From positions 4,404,501-4,468,500 of the forward strand of contig NZ_CP041217.1 in NCBI RefSeq assembly GCF_006542275.1: a stretch of DNA of 64,000 bases, written 5' to 3'. This document shows positions 1-9,197 of this stretch, in pieces (within the stretch, counting starts at the first letter, position 1; each line of letters opens with the position of its first letter). Source of the DNA: Saccharibacillus brassicae (lineage in GTDB: Bacteria; Bacillota; Bacilli; Paenibacillales; Paenibacillaceae). Both the position numbers and the translations under genes were made by a program. The notes below the pieces were generated by a model that did no database searches, was not told the DNA's origin, and was given only the letters and a program-made list of their open reading frames with translations.

Positions 1-1
1 A

Positions 2-1090
2 TTGCTGGAAGAAACGGGGCAGGTAGTCAAAACGGTCGATCGCACGGTTCAAAACGCGGTCGAACAAGCCGGTCAAGTCGTCGGCAGCGTCGGCGAGGTG
101 ACGGAAGGCGTCGGCGGCACGGTAGGAGGGATCGTGCAGAAGACGACCGAAGCCGTGCAGGAAGCGGTCAAGCCGGTTACCGATCCGGGCGGCGGCAAGC
201 CGGTCGTTCCGGTATCGCCTACGCCTACAGCGCCTACCACGCCCAAGCCGCCGGTCCCGGTACAGCCGCCGCAGGTCGACGATCAAGATCAAGATCCGGG
301 CGATACGCCTGCCGGCCAGACGCCCGCGGTACCTGCGCCGCCTTCGCGGACAGCGGACCCGGTCGCGCCGAACGGCAGTTCCGTGTTCACGCAGCCGGAT
401 TCGAATTCGCAGCCGGTCACGGAAGTGATCGCGCCGTCGCAGCAGCCTGCGACATCGGCCGTGGTCGTTGACGTTGACCGACCGGCGAACGCCGAATCCG
501 GTACGCCGAACGTCCCGGTTATGCCGGACGCGGCGCAGGCGGATAACAGCCTTGCAGTCGCTCCGGGGCAGGAAGTGACGGCTTCGGCCGCCCGCTTGAC
601 GGACGTGCCCGATCCCGCGCCGAAGCCGAGCAGCGCTGCGGCCGCAGCAGGGATGACGGGAGAAGAGCCGACTTTTTCAGACCCGGAAACGGAATTGGAA
701 ACTGTCGGAGAGGACCCGGCCAATTCTTCCGCGGCGAACGCCGCAGCAGAAGACGCGGCAGATCCGTCGGACGCGGATCTTGAGAGCGCCCCGCAGACAG
801 GTACGGAAGCGGCGCAGCCGCTGGCAAAACGAGCCGGACGTGCGGATCTTCCGCCTGCGCTGCCGGGACTCTTGACGGATAGCGCTGCTGCGCGCGGCGT
901 CTCCGGCTCTCCGCAGGGAGGGTCCGGTTCCGCCGGGCCGCAGCCTCCGATCGCGCAGCTGCATACCGGATTCGATCCGGTCGCGGCGACGACGCTGTAC
1001 CGGCTCAAAGCCGTTTCCGACACGGAAGGCAGCCAATGGATTAACGCTCCGCCTTTTTCGCCGCCGAAACAAGCTCCCTTTTTGACGTAA
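2..1090 (+). CDS. Secreted or surface low-complexity protein, 5'-partial
   Basis: The open frame runs in from the window edge, so the true start and any signal peptide are missing. The visible 362 residues are extremely rich in Pro, Ala, Glu, Thr and Ser. Near the left end there is a Val/Gly/Glu heptad-like stretch (QVVGSVGEVTEGVGGTVGG), followed by proline-rich linkers. No catalytic motif and no LPxTG sorting signal is visible. It lies 30 bp upstream of the LPxTG protein gene and probably forms an operon with it. The composition suggests an extracellular stalk-like or wall-spanning protein; this is inference only. Confidence 0.6.
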   Translation: MLEETGQVVKTVDRTVQNAVEQAGQVVGSVGEVTEGVGGTVGGIVQKTTEAVQEAVKPVTDPGGGKPVVPVSPTPTAPTTPKPPVPVQPPQVDDQDQDPGDTPAGQTPAVPAPPSRTADPVAPNGSSVFTQPDSNSQPVTEVIAPSQQPATSAVVVDVDRPANAESGTPNVPVMPDAAQADNSLAVAPGQEVTASAARLTDVPDPAPKPSSAAAAAGMTGEEPTFSDPETELETVGEDPANSSAANAAAEDAADPSDADLESAPQTGTEAAQPLAKRAGRADLPPALPGLLTDSAAARGVSGSPQGGSGSAGPQPPIAQLHTGFDPVAATTLYRLKAVSDTEGSQWINAPPFSPPKQAPFLT

Positions 1091-1120
1091 AAATCAAAAA
1101 ATTAAAAGGGAGCGATACAC

Positions 1121-3181
1121 ATGAAAAAGACGGTAAAAGCACTTTGGACGACAGGATTTGCGGCAGCCCTTCTCGCAGCAACGCAAGGCCAGGTCTCGGC
1201 GGAAGAAACGGCGACCCCGGTTCACGCCGAGTCGCGCACCGAAAGCCAGTCCCTGCTCAATCTGAACGCGGACGGCCTGATCGGCGAAACGCTGCACGTC
1301 GGCGTGCTGGAGAGCGCGCAGACCGCGGCTTCCGCGGCACCGCCGACATCCGGCGAGACGATCAGCCAGGACTACGACGCATTGGTAAACGTGGATCTGG
1401 ACGAAGTGCTGGGCGAGAGCGTCCACGTCGGCGTCTTGGAGAACGAAGAAGCGACGATGACTTCCGGGGCGACGGGCACGAACGGTTCGACCGGAACGAC
1501 GGGCGGAACCGCGCCTGGAACCACGACGACCAGCGAAAAGAACGCCGACGCGCTGGTGAATGTGGATCTCGACGAAGTGCTGGGAGAAAGCGTGCACGTC
1601 GGCGTCTTGGAAAACGAAGAAGCGACGACGACTTCCGAGGCGACGGGCGCGAACGGTTCGACCGGAACGACGGGCGGAATCGCGACTGGAACCACAACGA
1701 CCAGCGAAAAGAACGCCGACGCGCTGGTGAACGTGGATCTGGACGAAGTGCTGGGAGAAAGCGTGCACGTCGGCGTTCTGGAAAACGAAGAAGCGACGAC
1801 GAATTCCGGGACAACGGGCACGAACGGTTCGACCGGAACGACGGGCGGAATCGCGACTGGAACCACGACGACCAGCGAAAAGAACGCCGACGCGCTGGTG
1901 AACGTGGATCTGGACGAAGTGCTGGGAGAAAGCGTGCATGTCGGCGTTCTGGAAAACGAAGAAGCGACGACTACTTCCGAGGCGACGGGTACGAACGGTT
2001 CGACCGGCGGATCGACGACCGGTACCACAGTCACGAATAACGGTGCCCTGATCGATCTTGATCTCGACGAAGTGCTGGGCGAGAGCGTGCATGTCGGTGT
2101 GCTGGAGAACAGCAGCAGTACGACGACTTCCGGTACGGCTCCGAATCAACCGGCGGCTTCCGGGAATTCGGGTTCGCTCATTAACCTGAATCTGGACGAG
2201 GTGCTCGGCAGCGAGGTGGGACTGACGGTTCTGGAAAATGGCAGTTCGGCCAACCCGAACGGAACGTCCCAGAATTCCTCCCTGCTCGACTTGAATCTGG
2301 ACGGCCTTCTGCCGGGCGTTCAAGTCTCCGTCCTGCCAAGTGCTTCTTCCACGACGAATGAGCCGGGTACCGGCAGCGGCGGTAACACCGGCGGAACAAC
2401 GCCGGGCACCGATAACGGCGGCAACACCGGCGGAACAACGCCGGGCACCGATAACGGCGGCAGCACCGGCGGAACAACGCCGGGCACCGACAACGGCGGT
2501 AACACCGGCGGAACAACGCCGGGCACAGGCAGCGGCGGTAATACCGGCGGAACAACGCCGGGCACCGATAACGGCGGTAACACCGGCGGAACAACGCCGG
2601 GCACCGATAACGGCGGCAGCACCGGCGGAACAACGCCGGGTATCGGCACTGACGTCACGACGCCGGTATCCGGTGAAGTCGTCATCGACGGCAGCCTGAC
2701 CGTACCGGGAACGGTTATCGCCGCTTCCGGCACGACGCCCGCTGCCGATCCGGTCCAAACCGAGCCCGAATCTTCGACCGGCAGCGTCGTAACGCCGGTC
2801 ACGGCGTCCGAAGGCGACGAGTTCGACGTGTTGGTGCCGGACGCGGACGTGGCTCAAGCCAAGCCTGCGGACTTTATCACGGAAGGCACGCTCGTCACAG
2901 CGGACGCTTCGAACGCGGATCGGGCCGGCATGCCGGAACGGACTTCGCTCGTGACGGCAGCGGCTTTGACAAATCCGGCTTCGATCTCCGGCTCGATGGA
3001 TGCCGCAGCAGCCGATGCAGGCGCCGCTTCGTCGGCACTCGCCGAAAGCACGATGGCAGGCGGCAGCGGAATGTCGGAACTGCCGCAGACGGGCGAGAGC
3101 GGCAGCGATATGGCTTACGCGTACGCGGGGCTGCTGCTGATCGCCTGCGGTGCCCTGATGGGACGGCGCCGTTCGCGCTAA
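1121..3181 (+). CDS. LPxTG-anchored repeat surface protein
   Basis: A 686-residue cell-wall protein. Residues 1-28 form a Sec signal peptide (MKKTVKALWTTG, hydrophobic core, then VSAEE). The C-terminus carries a sortase signal, LPQTGE, then a hydrophobic segment and a GRRRSR tail. Between them lie two repeat systems: about four 57-residue units built on LVNVDLDEVLGESVHVGVLE with Thr/Gly linkers, degrading to related units, and a block of 13-residue GTDNGGNTGGTTP-type repeats (about 2356-2640). Family knowledge says sortase A would attach it to peptidoglycan. The start ATG follows AAAGGGAGCG. No adhesin domain is recognised. Confidence 0.85.
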   Translation: MKKTVKALWTTGFAAALLAATQGQVSAEETATPVHAESRTESQSLLNLNADGLIGETLHVGVLESAQTAASAAPPTSGETISQDYDALVNVDLDEVLGESVHVGVLENEEATMTSGATGTNGSTGTTGGTAPGTTTTSEKNADALVNVDLDEVLGESVHVGVLENEEATTTSEATGANGSTGTTGGIATGTTTTSEKNADALVNVDLDEVLGESVHVGVLENEEATTNSGTTGTNGSTGTTGGIATGTTTTSEKNADALVNVDLDEVLGESVHVGVLENEEATTTSEATGTNGSTGGSTTGTTVTNNGALIDLDLDEVLGESVHVGVLENSSSTTTSGTAPNQPAASGNSGSLINLNLDEVLGSEVGLTVLENGSSANPNGTSQNSSLLDLNLDGLLPGVQVSVLPSASSTTNEPGTGSGGNTGGTTPGTDNGGNTGGTTPGTDNGGSTGGTTPGTDNGGNTGGTTPGTGSGGNTGGTTPGTDNGGNTGGTTPGTDNGGSTGGTTPGIGTDVTTPVSGEVVIDGSLTVPGTVIAASGTTPAADPVQTEPESSTGSVVTPVTASEGDEFDVLVPDADVAQAKPADFITEGTLVTADASNADRAGMPERTSLVTAAALTNPASISGSMDAAAADAGAASSALAESTMAGGSGMSELPQTGESGSDMAYAYAGLLLIACGALMGRRRSR
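1386..2030 (+). repeat. 171-bp tandem coding repeats
   Basis: About four near-identical 171-bp units (57 codons) sit in tandem inside the LPxTG protein gene. Each encodes a DALVNVDLDEVLGESVHVGV core plus a Thr/Gly linker. The high nucleotide identity suggests recent expansion or homogenisation. Confidence 0.85.
2371..2645 (+). repeat. 39-bp tandem coding repeats
   Basis: About seven copies of a 39-bp unit encode the 13-residue GTDNGGNTGGTTP motif in the LPxTG protein. Units differ by a few bases (D/S, N/S swaps). Slippage-prone; copy number probably varies between strains. Confidence 0.85.
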
Positions 3182-3247
3182 AGCGTCCGTGAAGGCTTGC
3201 CAAGCGGCTGCCGGACACGGCGTCTGAACCTCAATCGCAACCTGACG

Positions 3248-3284
3248 AAGACCGGCTGACGGCCTCAACCGACAGCCGGTCTTT
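3248..3284 (+). terminator. Rho-independent terminator
   Basis: AAGACCGGCTG pairs with CAGCCGGTCTT and is followed by a short T run. It lies 70 bp after the LPxTG gene stop. Confidence 0.7.
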
Positions 3285-3430
3285 GCTGTGCCCTGCGTAG
3301 GGCGTAGAACGTTTTCGGGAAATCGACTTGTCGATTTTGGCTGTAACCGCTCTCCTTATGATATAGTTTCTTTGTGAGCTTTTTTCTGAGGCATGGACAG
3401 CCCATATTCTGCATCGGGAGATGAGACAAT

Positions 3431-3718
3431 ATGATCAAACACATCGTCTTTTTCAAATTGAAGAACCGTTCGGCCGAAAGCGTGGCGGAAGCCGCGGACG
3501 TGCTGCGCAGCATGGACGGCCAGATCGAGCAGCTGAGATCGTTCGAAGTCGGCACCGACATTTTGCGCTCGGAGCGTTCGTACGATATCGCGCTGACGGC
3601 AACCGTCGAGACGCTGGACGATCTGGAGGCGTATCAGACGCATCCGGTCCACCGGAAGATCATCGAATACATTAACGGCGTCAAAGAAATCTCGCTGGCG
3701 GTCGACTACGAAGTGTAG
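3431..3718 (+). CDS. Dabb (stress-responsive A/B barrel) domain protein
   Basis: A 95-residue protein matching the small dimeric Dabb alpha/beta-barrel family: MIKHIVFFKLKN start, central LRSFEVGTDI and the YQTHPVHRKI(I)EY motif near the C-terminus, full length for the family. Function in bacteria is not settled. The start ATG lies downstream of GGGAG. It stands alone, 40 bp before the next gene. Confidence 0.8.
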   Translation: MIKHIVFFKLKNRSAESVAEAADVLRSMDGQIEQLRSFEVGTDILRSERSYDIALTATVETLDDLEAYQTHPVHRKIIEYINGVKEISLAVDYEV

Positions 3719-3757
3719 TTCGCCGGCCCAGTCCGAAGGACACGGGGGGAACCGACA

Positions 3758-4198
3758 TTGTATTACGTAAATCGGGAACAGATCGAGAAACGCCTGCTGT
3801 CGCTGCCGCAGACGATCGAAGCGATGCGTCTGGTCGCGGCGCAGTGGGACGGCACGCTGCTGCAAGGATTGGCGCAGGAACGCGCGCTGCATCTGGCGCT
3901 TGAAGCGGTGACCGACATCGGCAGCTACCTGATCGACGGCTTTATTATGCGCGATGCGGGCAGCTATGAAGACATTATCGAGATTATCCACGGCGAGAAG
4001 GTCATCGACGACGAGCTGCGCATGCTCATGCTGCGGCTCGTCCGGCTGAGACGTCCGCTGGTACAGGATTATTACGAGTGGGACCGGACAGCGCTGCATC
4101 CGTTGACGATGGAGCTGCCCGCCGCGCTCGAACGGTTCGCCGACCGGGTGAACCGGTATTTGCTCAGCGAGCTTGGCGAGGAGAGCCGGCCGCATTGA
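3758..4198 (+). CDS. DUF86 (HepT/YutE-like) protein
   Basis: A 146-residue all-helical protein of the DUF86 family. The start is TTG after GGGGGGA. The family includes HepT toxin RNases paired with MntA nucleotidyltransferases, and solitary Bacillus YutE-type proteins. No mntA-like partner is next to it, so it more likely belongs to the solitary YutE group. The segment with DIGSYLIDGFIMRDAGSYEDI is typical. The next gene starts 38 bp downstream. Confidence 0.7.
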   Translation: MYYVNREQIEKRLLSLPQTIEAMRLVAAQWDGTLLQGLAQERALHLALEAVTDIGSYLIDGFIMRDAGSYEDIIEIIHGEKVIDDELRMLMLRLVRLRRPLVQDYYEWDRTALHPLTMELPAALERFADRVNRYLLSELGEESRPH

Positions 4199-4236
4199 GC
4201 GCAGGCTCGACAGGACACGGAGGAGGAAGCGGACAT

Positions 4237-5337
4237 ATGGTCGATTCTGCAGGGCAGCAGCCCCAGGAAGGCAAGAGAATGAAGCCGGGATTTCTTCCCG
4301 TCTATGCGGTTGAACTGCTGTTCCGGGACGAGCCGAAGCTTGACGCTTCGGCTATCCTGCACAGCATTCACAAACGCATCCCGAAAACGGCGATCAATAC
4401 CGGGCCTTTCCGCGAGACGGAAAAGGTGGAGAACGACGCGCTGCGGCGCAAAGAGACGACGGGCGACGACGGGTTCGAACTGGCGGCGGTGTTTTACCAT
4501 GGCGATTACTCGGTCGCTTTTACCGATTCGGAAGTACCGGCGCAGACCCGGTTGTTCCAGCCCCGCCCGATTCGCGAAGAATTGGATTGGGACGGCGTGC
4601 TTCAGCAGAGCTGGAAATGGCAGGGCGGCACGGAGCGGCTGGAACAATACGGCTATGCCGTAACGCTGTGCGACTGGTATGCGGCGATGCTGCCGTTCGT
4701 GCGGCGCATGGAGCTGTTCCATGCGGTGCTGGCCAGCATCATCGAGACGACCGGCTGCGATGCCGTCTATTGGCAGCCGAGCGGCCAGCTGCTCGACGCC
4801 GGCGCTTTTTTGCACGCCTATCCGAACGAACCGCTGTACGGGGCGCTTAACGTGCGCGTCTACCAGATGCAGCGGAAGGACGAAGTGCTGGTCGATACGC
4901 TCGGCCTGACCTCGCTCGGCATTCCGGACATCCAGTGCCGGGTCGTCGACATGACGCCGGACCGCGTCATTCCGATGATCTACGGCGCGGCGTATTATCT
5001 GTACGGAAGCGGCGGCGAAGTGACGGACGGGCAGCTGCTCGGAGGAGCGGGACTGCGCTGGCTGTGCGAGCAGCAGCCTTCCGTGCTCGCGCCGGCGCGG
5101 GTCGTCGTCGACCTGAACCCCGGCCATCCGTATTATGCGGGCACGCAGACGACCGATCCGGTCGGCTACGATCCGAACGCGGAAGTCGAGTCGGCCGACG
5201 ATTGGGAAGAAGAGCAGGATGAGTCCGCGTCCGGCTACCGGCTGCGCGACGAAGACGGCACGGAATTCCGCTCCGAGCGCGAATACCGGCTGCGCGAAAG
5301 CCAGCGGGCTTCCGAAGATCGGGAGCCGGGGCAGTAG
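4237..5337 (+). CDS. DUF4261 domain protein
   Basis: 366 residues from ATG 4237, which has a GGAGGAGG site 9 bp upstream; the open frame extends further up but without a better site. The sequence resembles DUF4261-type proteins of unknown role: N-terminal ELLFRDEPKLD, a central LFHAVLASIIETTGCDAVYWQPSGQLL, and DPVGYDPNAE near the end. The C-terminal 50 residues are acidic and low complexity. No enzymatic motif recognised. Confidence 0.65.
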   Translation: MVDSAGQQPQEGKRMKPGFLPVYAVELLFRDEPKLDASAILHSIHKRIPKTAINTGPFRETEKVENDALRRKETTGDDGFELAAVFYHGDYSVAFTDSEVPAQTRLFQPRPIREELDWDGVLQQSWKWQGGTERLEQYGYAVTLCDWYAAMLPFVRRMELFHAVLASIIETTGCDAVYWQPSGQLLDAGAFLHAYPNEPLYGALNVRVYQMQRKDEVLVDTLGLTSLGIPDIQCRVVDMTPDRVIPMIYGAAYYLYGSGGEVTDGQLLGGAGLRWLCEQQPSVLAPARVVVDLNPGHPYYAGTQTTDPVGYDPNAEVESADDWEEEQDESASGYRLRDEDGTEFRSEREYRLRESQRASEDREPGQ

Positions 5338-5549
5338 ACGCCGTACAGGGCTGAAGCCGCGGCATGCCTGACGCCGCTTTTGTGCGGGAGAACGGCCGGG
5401 GCTGATTTCTCTCAAAATCGGCTTGCGGCCGCGATGCCGCTTCGTTATGATAGACGTTAGGTTTGATTTTAACCCCGGTCCGCGCCTTGCGGCGCAAAGT
5501 CCGCAGGGCGCGGATATTCGGGAAAACGATATGAAGGAAGCGTGTACCC

Positions 5550-6359
5550 GTGCAGCAAGCTATTGCGATAATGGATTCGGGAGTCGGCGGTCTGACCGTG
5601 GCCAGAGAGGTCATGCGCCAGCTGCCGAGAGAGCAGATCGTCTATTTCGGGGATACGGCGCGTACGCCTTACGGGCCGCGCGATCTCCAGGAAGTCCGCG
5701 CGTTCACGGAGCAGATCGTCGATTATTTGATGACGTTCAATCCGAAGATGATCGTGCTGGCCTGCAACACGGCGACCGCGGCGGCGCTCGACACGATTGC
5801 CGCGAAGGTGGACGTGCCGGTCGTCGGCGTTATTCATCCGGGCGCCCGCGCAGCGATCAGCAAAGCGAGCAGCAGCGGCATCATCGGCGTGATCGGCACG
5901 AAGGGCACGATAGACAGCGGGGCATACGCCCACGCGCTGAAGCAGATTTCCCCGTTCGTGAACGTCGTGAGCCGGGCCTGCCCGCCGTTCGTGCCGCTCG
6001 TCGAGCAGGGACATTTCAGCGGCCGGGCGACTTACGAGATCGTCAAGAACGAGCTGCTGCCTCTTCGTTCGATGCCGCTCGACAGCCTTATTCTGGGCTG
6101 TACGCATTATCCGTTTCTCGCGGATACGATCCAGCGCGTCATGGGACCGTCGGTGACGCTGATCAGTTCGGCGGAAGAGACGGCGCGGGAAGTCAGTACC
6201 CTTTTATACGAAAAAGGACAGCTGGAGACCGGCGACGCCGTTCCCGAGCACCGGTTCCTGCACAGCGGGCAATCGGACATGTTCGAGAAAATCGCGCAGA
6301 AGTGGCTGGCCGAGTACATCGCACGAACCAAAGCGGTCTGGCAGGTCGCCTCGTTCTGA
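5550..6359 (+). CDS. racE: Glutamate racemase
   Basis: A 269-residue cofactor-independent racemase that converts L- to D-glutamate for peptidoglycan. Motifs: IAIMDSGVGGLTV at the N-terminus, GDTARTPYG, and the two catalytic cysteines in LACNTATAAALD and LGCTHYPFL. GTG start after AAGGAAG. Length matches the family (about 265-270). Cytoplasmic. The next genes follow without an obvious terminator. Confidence 0.93.
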   Translation: MQQAIAIMDSGVGGLTVAREVMRQLPREQIVYFGDTARTPYGPRDLQEVRAFTEQIVDYLMTFNPKMIVLACNTATAAALDTIAAKVDVPVVGVIHPGARAAISKASSSGIIGVIGTKGTIDSGAYAHALKQISPFVNVVSRACPPFVPLVEQGHFSGRATYEIVKNELLPLRSMPLDSLILGCTHYPFLADTIQRVMGPSVTLISSAEETAREVSTLLYEKGQLETGDAVPEHRFLHSGQSDMFEKIAQKWLAEYIARTKAVWQVASF

Positions 6360-6457
6360 GCGCGGCGCTGCCGATTCGCGTTTTGCCGCCTCCATTTACC
6401 TTGTCATCCAATCTACTGCGAGCCGCGGCTTTAGGCCGACGGCGGAAGGAGCCTGTC

Positions 6458-6763
6458 ATGAAAGTCAAAATTACGCGCAACGCCGCCAAGAAACTGCTGG
6501 AAGAACTGAACAAGGAAGAGAACAAGGACATGAACATCCGCGTTTTCGTCACGCATTCGCACGGCGACCACGCCCACTACGGCATGGACCTCGACAAGCA
6601 AAAAGACGGTGACGAACTCGTCGCGACGGACAAAGACATCTCTGTGCTGGTGGACGCGAGCGAACCGATGCTCGACGGCATCAAGATCGACTATCTGTAC
6701 AGCGCCCAGGAAGAAGGATTCGTCATCACGAACCCGGCTATGGGCAACCACGGCGACCACTAG
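6458..6763 (+). CDS. HesB/IscA-like (YneR-type) protein
   Basis: 101 residues starting MKVKITRNAAKKLLEEL, which fits the Fe-S biogenesis (HesB/IscA-like) fold family. The three conserved cysteines of classical A-type carriers are absent, as in the YneR-like subgroup, so an Fe-S carrier role is uncertain. The C-terminus ends GNHGDH. ATG start after GGAAGGAG. It lies 99 bp downstream of racE and 28 bp upstream of the DUF1450 gene. Confidence 0.65.
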   Translation: MKVKITRNAAKKLLEELNKEENKDMNIRVFVTHSHGDHAHYGMDLDKQKDGDELVATDKDISVLVDASEPMLDGIKIDYLYSAQEEGFVITNPAMGNHGDH

Positions 6764-6790
6764 GCTCCGCCATAGAAGAAGGGAACGATC

Positions 6791-7018
6791 ATGGCTAACG
6801 ATATTCGCGTTTGCGATAAATGCCAGCATGTGCGCATGAAGACTCTCGTGCCCAAGCTGCAAAAAATGGCGCCCGACGCCGAGATCAAAGTCGGCTGCAA
6901 GTCGTACTGCGGTCCGTGCGGCAAGCGGGCGTTCGTGTTCATCAACGGACGTTACGTCAGCGCTCCGACGGAAGCCGAAGTGCTGGAGAAGATCGCGCCG
7001 TTCATCAAGAAGGCGTGA
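6791..7018 (+). CDS. yuzB: DUF1450 (YuzB-like) protein
   Basis: 75 residues with conserved cysteines: VCDKCQHV near the start and CKSYCGPC in the middle, followed by KRAFVFINGRYVSAPT. This matches the small YuzB/DUF1450 family, probably a thioredoxin-like or metal-binding fold of unknown role. Start after AGAAGGGA. Terminator downstream at about 7103. Confidence 0.8.
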   Translation: MANDIRVCDKCQHVRMKTLVPKLQKMAPDAEIKVGCKSYCGPCGKRAFVFINGRYVSAPTEAEVLEKIAPFIKKA

Positions 7019-7102
7019 TCGGCTAACGGCTCTAACGGAGCGCGGCGGAGATCTTCAAGTCCGTCCGCGTCCGGTTCCGCCCAAGCCAACAGCTTTTAAC
7101 CG

Positions 7103-7144
7103 CAAAAACCCCGAAGTCCGGATAACCGGATTTCGGGGTTTTTC
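7103..7144. terminator. Bidirectional terminator
   Basis: AAAAACCCCGAAGTCCGG pairs with CCGGATTTCGGGGTTTTT. It is flanked by A and T runs, so it can serve yuzB on the plus strand and ltaS on the minus strand. Confidence 0.9.
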
Positions 7145-7169
7145 ATCTCGTAACGGATCAGGCAGAGGC

Positions 7170-9179
7170 TCACGGAGACGTCTTCAACGCCGGAATCAGA
7201 TCGTGCGCGATCACGTCGTCCGAGATGCCGAGCCGCTTCGACGCTTCTTCGTAGCCGGTCCGCGCTTGTTCGACGTCTGTCGGCTGCCCGGTCTTCAGGT
7301 CGTAGGCGGTGCCGTTCTCGAACGTACCGTCCGCGGAAGGCGAGTAGTAGAGGCGTCCGTCTGTAAAAGCGCCGCTGCGCAGTACCACGAGGCGATGGTC
7401 GTCGGTGCTGCGATCGAGCAGGTCGTTGCCCATCAGCGCATAGTCGCCGGCGTCGATGCCGAGCAGCGGCAGCAGCGTCGGCATCAGATCGAGCTGTCCG
7501 CCCGGCTGGTCGTAGGTGCCCGCGAGGCCGCCATCCGGCAGATGGATCAGCAGCGGTACCTGGCCCATGATCTGTTCGTAGTCGAACTCCGACAGTTCCC
7601 GTCCCATCAGCTTGCCCGCCGCTTCGCGTTCGTCCAGCGAATAATCGTGGTCGCCGTAGAAGACCAAGACCGTATTGTCCCACAGCCCTTCCCGTTTCAG
7701 GCGTTCGACCATGCCGCCGAGCGCCGAATCGACGTAATGGACCGACTGGAGATAATCGCCGAACGTCGTACCCGCGTAGTCGCCTACATCGAGCTTGTCC
7801 GTATCCTGAAGCGCCAGGTTGTACGGATGATGGCTCGACAAGCCGATCAGGAACGAATAGAACGGCTGCGGCGTGTCCGCCATGAATCCTACCGACTGGT
7901 CGAAGAACGAACGATCGCCGAGCGACCAGCCGAGCGGTTCGTCGATCTCGTACTCTTTTTCCGTATAAAAGCGGTCGTAGCCCATCTCCCGGTACATGCG
8001 GCTGCGGTTCCAGAAACTGCCGTCGTAGGCGTGGTAGACGTTGGCCGCGTACCCATGCTCTTTGAGCACGGACGGCATCGTGTCGAACGCGTTGTCCGCG
8101 TAGCGGATAAAGACGGAACCCGAAGGCAGCGGGTGCAGCGAGAAGTTGGCGGCCAGATCGGCGTCCGACGTGCGTCCCTGCCCCGTCTGATGGTAGAAGT
8201 TGTCGAAATACAGACTGTCGCCGCGAAGCGCGTCGAGGTTCGGGGTGATCGGCTGCCCGTTTATTTGTTTGCCGACGAAAAAGTTCATGAACGCTTCGCC
8301 CTGCACGGTGACGACGTTGCTGCCTGTGTAGCGGCCGAATAATTCGCCGGAATCCGAGCGTGCATGCTGACTGGCGGCGAACCAGTCGCGGATCTCGTCC
8401 ATGCGCGGCTGCGGCAGGTCGAGCCCCCGGCCGATCGCAGTCTGCGCGTACCGATAAGCGTCCAGCGTGTGAAAAGCGAGCAGGCCCGTCACGTTGTACA
8501 GCGACATATTCCACCAGTTGTTTTCCAGCAGGTTTTTGGCCCAGGTCTGGGAAGCATGGCGGATCGGGAAAAATGCGGCGGAAAACCCGATGACCAGCAC
8601 GAGCAGGCCGGCGGCGAAGCGCCGCAGCAGGCGGACACTTCGGCGCGAACGGTTCGGCGTGCCGGCACTCCCCGTTTCCGATAAAGCGGAAGAGAGGTAG
8701 GCGCCCTGCCGGCTGCGGCGCCGCCTCGACCACGCCCACAGCGAAGCGCCAATCAGCAGCGGCCAATCGGCGAACAGCCACAGGTCGTTCCACCGCAGCA
8801 GCTCGGCGATGCTGCCGCCCAGCGATTCGACCTGCCCGGCCTGCAGCAGCACCGGGACGGTCAGGAAATCGCCGAAGTAGCGGAAGTAGACGAGGTCGGC
8901 GAAGATCAGCGCCGTCAGCAGCAGGTCGAGCGCGGCGAGCGCGAACAATCGGCCGCGCGGAGGCAGCCAGAACACCCAGAACGACAGCGCGAGCAGGCTG
9001 CCGGCCGCGATCAGCGTATCTGTCCGGTTCATGTCGATATAGGGCAGGCGCAGATTATCGTGCAGCAGCCTAAGCTTGAGCAGCATGAGCAAGGTGAACA
9101 GCAGATAGGCGCACATATAGAGAAAGCCCGGCTTAAAGCCGGGCTGGTTGTGAATGTGTCGGATCGGGAACAGGCGCAA
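7170..9179 (-). CDS. ltaS: LtaS-family lipoteichoic acid synthase (sulfatase-like)
   Basis: 669 residues. The N-terminal part has about five membrane segments (residues 20-200), followed by an extracellular sulfatase-like domain. The family nucleophile region GQGRTSDAD contains the expected catalytic Thr. FYGDHDYSLDE and LIHLPDG match the metal-binding part. It polymerises glycerol phosphate from phosphatidylglycerol. The start is TTG at 9179 with a perfect AAGGAGG 8 bases upstream. A strong GC hairpin lies inside codons 12-18, which is odd. Confidence 0.88.
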   Translation of the reverse strand: MRLFPIRHIHNQPGFKPGFLYMCAYLLFTLLMLLKLRLLHDNLRLPYIDMNRTDTLIAAGSLLALSFWVFWLPPRGRLFALAALDLLLTALIFADLVYFRYFGDFLTVPVLLQAGQVESLGGSIAELLRWNDLWLFADWPLLIGASLWAWSRRRRSRQGAYLSSALSETGSAGTPNRSRRSVRLLRRFAAGLLVLVIGFSAAFFPIRHASQTWAKNLLENNWWNMSLYNVTGLLAFHTLDAYRYAQTAIGRGLDLPQPRMDEIRDWFAASQHARSDSGELFGRYTGSNVVTVQGEAFMNFFVGKQINGQPITPNLDALRGDSLYFDNFYHQTGQGRTSDADLAANFSLHPLPSGSVFIRYADNAFDTMPSVLKEHGYAANVYHAYDGSFWNRSRMYREMGYDRFYTEKEYEIDEPLGWSLGDRSFFDQSVGFMADTPQPFYSFLIGLSSHHPYNLALQDTDKLDVGDYAGTTFGDYLQSVHYVDSALGGMVERLKREGLWDNTVLVFYGDHDYSLDEREAAGKLMGRELSEFDYEQIMGQVPLLIHLPDGGLAGTYDQPGGQLDLMPTLLPLLGIDAGDYALMGNDLLDRSTDDHRLVVLRSGAFTDGRLYYSPSADGTFENGTAYDLKTGQPTDVEQARTGYEEASKRLGISDDVIAHDLIPALKTSP
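9125..9145 (-). other. Hairpin in the early coding region of ltaS
   Basis: AGCCCGGCTT and AAGCCGGGCT form a 10-bp stem with a one-base loop inside ltaS codons 12-18. On the minus strand it is followed by TTTCTC. It resembles a weak terminator and could attenuate ltaS. Confidence 0.5.
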
Positions 9180-9197
9180 TGAAAGACCTCCTTGACC

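Noticed and set aside
289-1072. Long minus-strand frames opposite the first gene
   Set aside because: GC-rich DNA produces long antisense frames; these have no start context and mirror the codon bias of the plus-strand gene.
1094-3268. 724-codon minus-strand frame opposite the LPxTG gene
   Set aside because: The plus strand has a signal peptide, repeats and an LPxTG end in frame; the minus product is Arg/His-rich shadow sequence.
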